From an uncultured Clostridium sp. (GTDB taxonomy: Bacteria; Bacillota; Clostridia; Lachnospirales; Lachnospiraceae), in the NCBI GenBank assembly GCA_900540335.1, contig UQFC01000131.1:1-6128 (forward strand): a DNA stretch of 6,128 nucleotides, read 5' to 3'. Positions 5,248-6,128 of the stretch are shown here, in pieces. The notes under the pieces were generated by a model. The model was not told the origin of the DNA. It saw nothing but the letters and a program-made list of their open reading frames with translations, and did no database searches. A program made the translations under genes and the position numbers. Each line of letters opens with the position of its first letter. The first letter of the stretch is position 1.

Positions 5248-5664
5248 TCACCTGCCGATTTTCTTTTTCATGACCACCAGCGTTCCGCTTCCCACCTCTG
5301 ACTCCACAGAAACATGATCCATAAATGCCTCCATAAAAGAAAACCCCATTCCGGAGCGTTCTCCTGTCTGATCCGTGGTATACATGGGTTCCCTCGCTTT
5401 TTCCACGTCTGCAATTCCCCTGCCCCTGTCGCGAACTCTTACGGTAAGCTCCTGCCCGTCAATTTCTGCTTCCAGGAAAATCATTCCCTCCCCTCCCTGA
5501 TAGCCGTGTATGACAGCATTCGTGACTGCCTCAGAAACAGCAGTTTTCACATCATCCACCTCTTCCAGCGTAGGGTTTAACCGGCTCATAAAAACAGCCA
5601 CAACCACTCGCGCAAATTCCTCGTTCTGTGACAGGCTTTCCAGTTCCATCCGAAAGCGTTCCAT
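5248..5664 (-). CDS. spoIIAB: Anti-sigma-F factor / serine kinase SpoIIAB
   Basis: A 138-residue GHKL-type ATPase. The ATP site is complete: N box SEAVTNAVIHGY (44-55), G1 box DRGRGI (79-84), lid region then G2 box GERSGMGFSFME (101-112), and a closing SGT (126-128). The N-terminal SLSQNEEFARVV block holds the conserved arginine (Arg19) used in the family to contact sigma-F and SpoIIAA. A dimer with ATP binds sigma-F and blocks it; it also phosphorylates SpoIIAA on serine. ADP release or attack by unphosphorylated SpoIIAA frees sigma-F in the forespore. It is slightly shorter than B. subtilis SpoIIAB (146 residues), mostly at the C-terminus. ATG 5664 has GGGAGG (5673-5678) eight bases upstream and follows spoIIAA by 17 bases. 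Confidence 0.96.
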   Translation of the reverse strand: MERFRMELESLSQNEEFARVVVAVFMSRLNPTLEEVDDVKTAVSEAVTNAVIHGYQGGEGMIFLEAEIDGQELTVRVRDRGRGIADVEKAREPMYTTDQTGERSGMGFSFMEAFMDHVSVESEVGSGTLVVMKKKIGR

Positions 5665-5681
5665 ATTCGTATCCTCCCTTT

Positions 5682-6029
5682 TTATCCGGCAATTGCCGCT
5701 TCTTTTGAATCAAAATGCTCCATCAGACGGTGAATTCCGCCAATTGCCAGAATCCGTCCTATCTGTGCATTCACACCGTACAAAGTCACTTTTCCGCCGC
5801 TGCCTGCCATCTGCTTGTACCTGTTTAACAAAATTCCGATTCCTGAAGAATCCATAAACTCCGTTCTGGAAAAATCAAACACGACCTTGCTGATGTAATT
5901 TTCTGAAAAAAGCAGATCTGTCTCATATTTCAGATTCCTGCAGTTGTGGTGATCCAAATCCCTGGGAAGGTGAATAATCAAAATCTGTCCCCTTGTCTCA
6001 TAAGTAAATGTCTGTTCTGCTGCCATCAT
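5682..6029 (-). CDS. spoIIAA: Anti-sigma-F factor antagonist SpoIIAA (STAS domain)
   Basis: A small single-domain STAS protein of 115 residues. The family hallmarks are DLDHHNCRNL (24-33, matching the ELDHH block of B. subtilis) and TEFMDSSGIGILLNRYKQ (56-73), where the first serine after Asp60 (Ser61) corresponds to the residue phosphorylated by SpoIIAB and dephosphorylated by the SpoIIE phosphatase. Unphosphorylated SpoIIAA displaces sigma-F from SpoIIAB. The open frame reaches a TTG at 6089, but those 20 extra codons run through the promoter and inverted repeat and are rejected. AGGAGG (6035-6040) lies five bases before ATG 6029 and eight before the adjacent ATG 6026, so either may be used. 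First gene of the spoIIA operon; 17 bases to spoIIAB. Confidence 0.95.
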   Translation of the reverse strand: MMAAEQTFTYETRGQILIIHLPRDLDHHNCRNLKYETDLLFSENYISKVVFDFSRTEFMDSSGIGILLNRYKQMAGSGGKVTLYGVNAQIGRILAIGGIHRLMEHFDSKEAAIAG

Positions 6030-6053
6030 AAAATCCTCCTGATTTTGAATTTC

Positions 6054-6082
6054 ATATTGTTTCACAGGACGTAATTTCCTGT
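6054..6082 (-). promoter_or_regulatory. Sigma-H-type promoter of the spoIIA operon
   Basis: Minus strand ACAGGAAAT (6082-6074) matches the sigma-H -35 consensus RNAGGAWWW at every position. After an 11-base spacer, AAACAATAT (6062-6054) matches the -10 consensus RNNGAATWW except for C in place of G. Transcription would start around 6047, just ahead of the AGGAGG at 6035-6040, giving a very short leader. The spoIIA operon of B. subtilis is sigma-H-driven and Spo0A-activated, which supports the call. I could not find a clear 0A box (TGTCGAA-like) in the 46 bases visible upstream. Confidence 0.68.
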
Positions 6083-6089
6083 GAAACAA
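6057..6089. repeat. Perfect 13-bp inverted repeat overlapping the spoIIA promoter
   Basis: TTGTTTCACAGGA (6057-6069) and TCCTGTGAAACAA (6077-6089) are exact reverse complements around a 7-base spacer (CGTAATT). The arms cover most of the sigma-H -35 and much of the -10, and the spacer lies between them. It may be a protein-binding operator, a hairpin in RNA reading through from upstream, or one copy of a dispersed repeat. No U-run follows on either strand, so it is not a normal terminator by itself. Confidence 0.85.
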
Positions 6090-6113
6090 GAAAGAAGCCC
6101 GCTCGCGAGCTTC
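6084..6113 (-). terminator. Rho-independent terminator of the gene upstream of spoIIA
   Basis: On the minus strand GAAGCTCG (6113-6106) pairs with CGGGCTTC (6101-6094) around a 4-base loop CGAG, an 8-bp stem with one G-U pair, followed by the T-rich run TTTCTTGTTT (6093-6084). It would end a transcript entering from beyond 6128, keeping spoIIA under its own promoter. A small second stem (CCGCC/GGCGG, 6115-6127) sits before it. The T-run overlaps the left arm of the neighbouring inverted repeat. In B. subtilis dacF precedes spoIIA; here the upstream gene is not visible. Confidence 0.65.
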
Positions 6114-6128
6114 TCCGCCTGCGGCGGG

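Noticed and set aside
6030..6089. A 20-codon N-terminal extension of spoIIAA starting at TTG 6089
   Set aside because: It runs through the sigma-H promoter and inverted repeat; ATG 6029/6026 have an ideal AGGAGG and give the normal SpoIIAA length.
6030..6128. Spo0A binding box near the spoIIA promoter
   Set aside because: No TGTCGAA-like heptamer found on either strand in the visible part; any box would lie outside the window or be degenerate.

Overview
The window is a stretch of chromosome from an endospore-forming, low-to-medium GC Firmicute. Protein style, strong AGGAGG-type ribosome binding sites and a five-gene spoVA set point to Clostridia, most likely a Lachnospiraceae-type gut anaerobe; the family-level placement is an inference. 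Every gene I can support lies on the minus strand, so transcription runs from position 6128 toward position 1.

From right to left, a minus-strand terminator hairpin (6084-6113) closes an unseen upstream gene. Next comes a promoter matching the sigma-H consensus, overlapped by a perfect 13-bp inverted repeat (6057-6089). It drives the spoIIA operon: spoIIAA (anti-anti-sigma factor), spoIIAB (anti-sigma factor/kinase) and sigF (first forespore-specific sigma factor). At the end of sigF lies an almost textbook sigma-G promoter (4512-4541). It should start the late-forespore spoVA operon: a previously unlisted 50-residue single-pass membrane microprotein (4316-4468), then spoVAA, spoVAB, spoVAC, spoVAD and spoVAE. 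The microprotein overlaps the spoVAA start by 4 nt (ATGA), so it looks translationally coupled to it.

A hairpin at 1204-1230 probably ends the spoVA transcript. Directly after it an extended -10 promoter appears to start a two-gene unit: a VanZ-family membrane protein with a TTG start (651-1154) and a PHP-domain protein of the endonuclease Q/TIGR00375 type (1-621), whose C-terminal part lies beyond the window.

The order describes the forespore programme. Sigma-H (via Spo0A signalling) makes SpoIIAA, SpoIIAB and sigma-F, and sigma-F is held by SpoIIAB until SpoIIAA releases it. Sigma-F leads to sigma-G, and sigma-G switches on spoVA, whose products move dipicolinic acid into the spore and let it out at germination. 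The most interesting items are the microprotein at the head of the spoVA operon and the long inverted repeat built into the spoIIA promoter. I saw no mobile element, CRISPR array, tRNA or rRNA. No gene-free stretch exceeds 300 bases.
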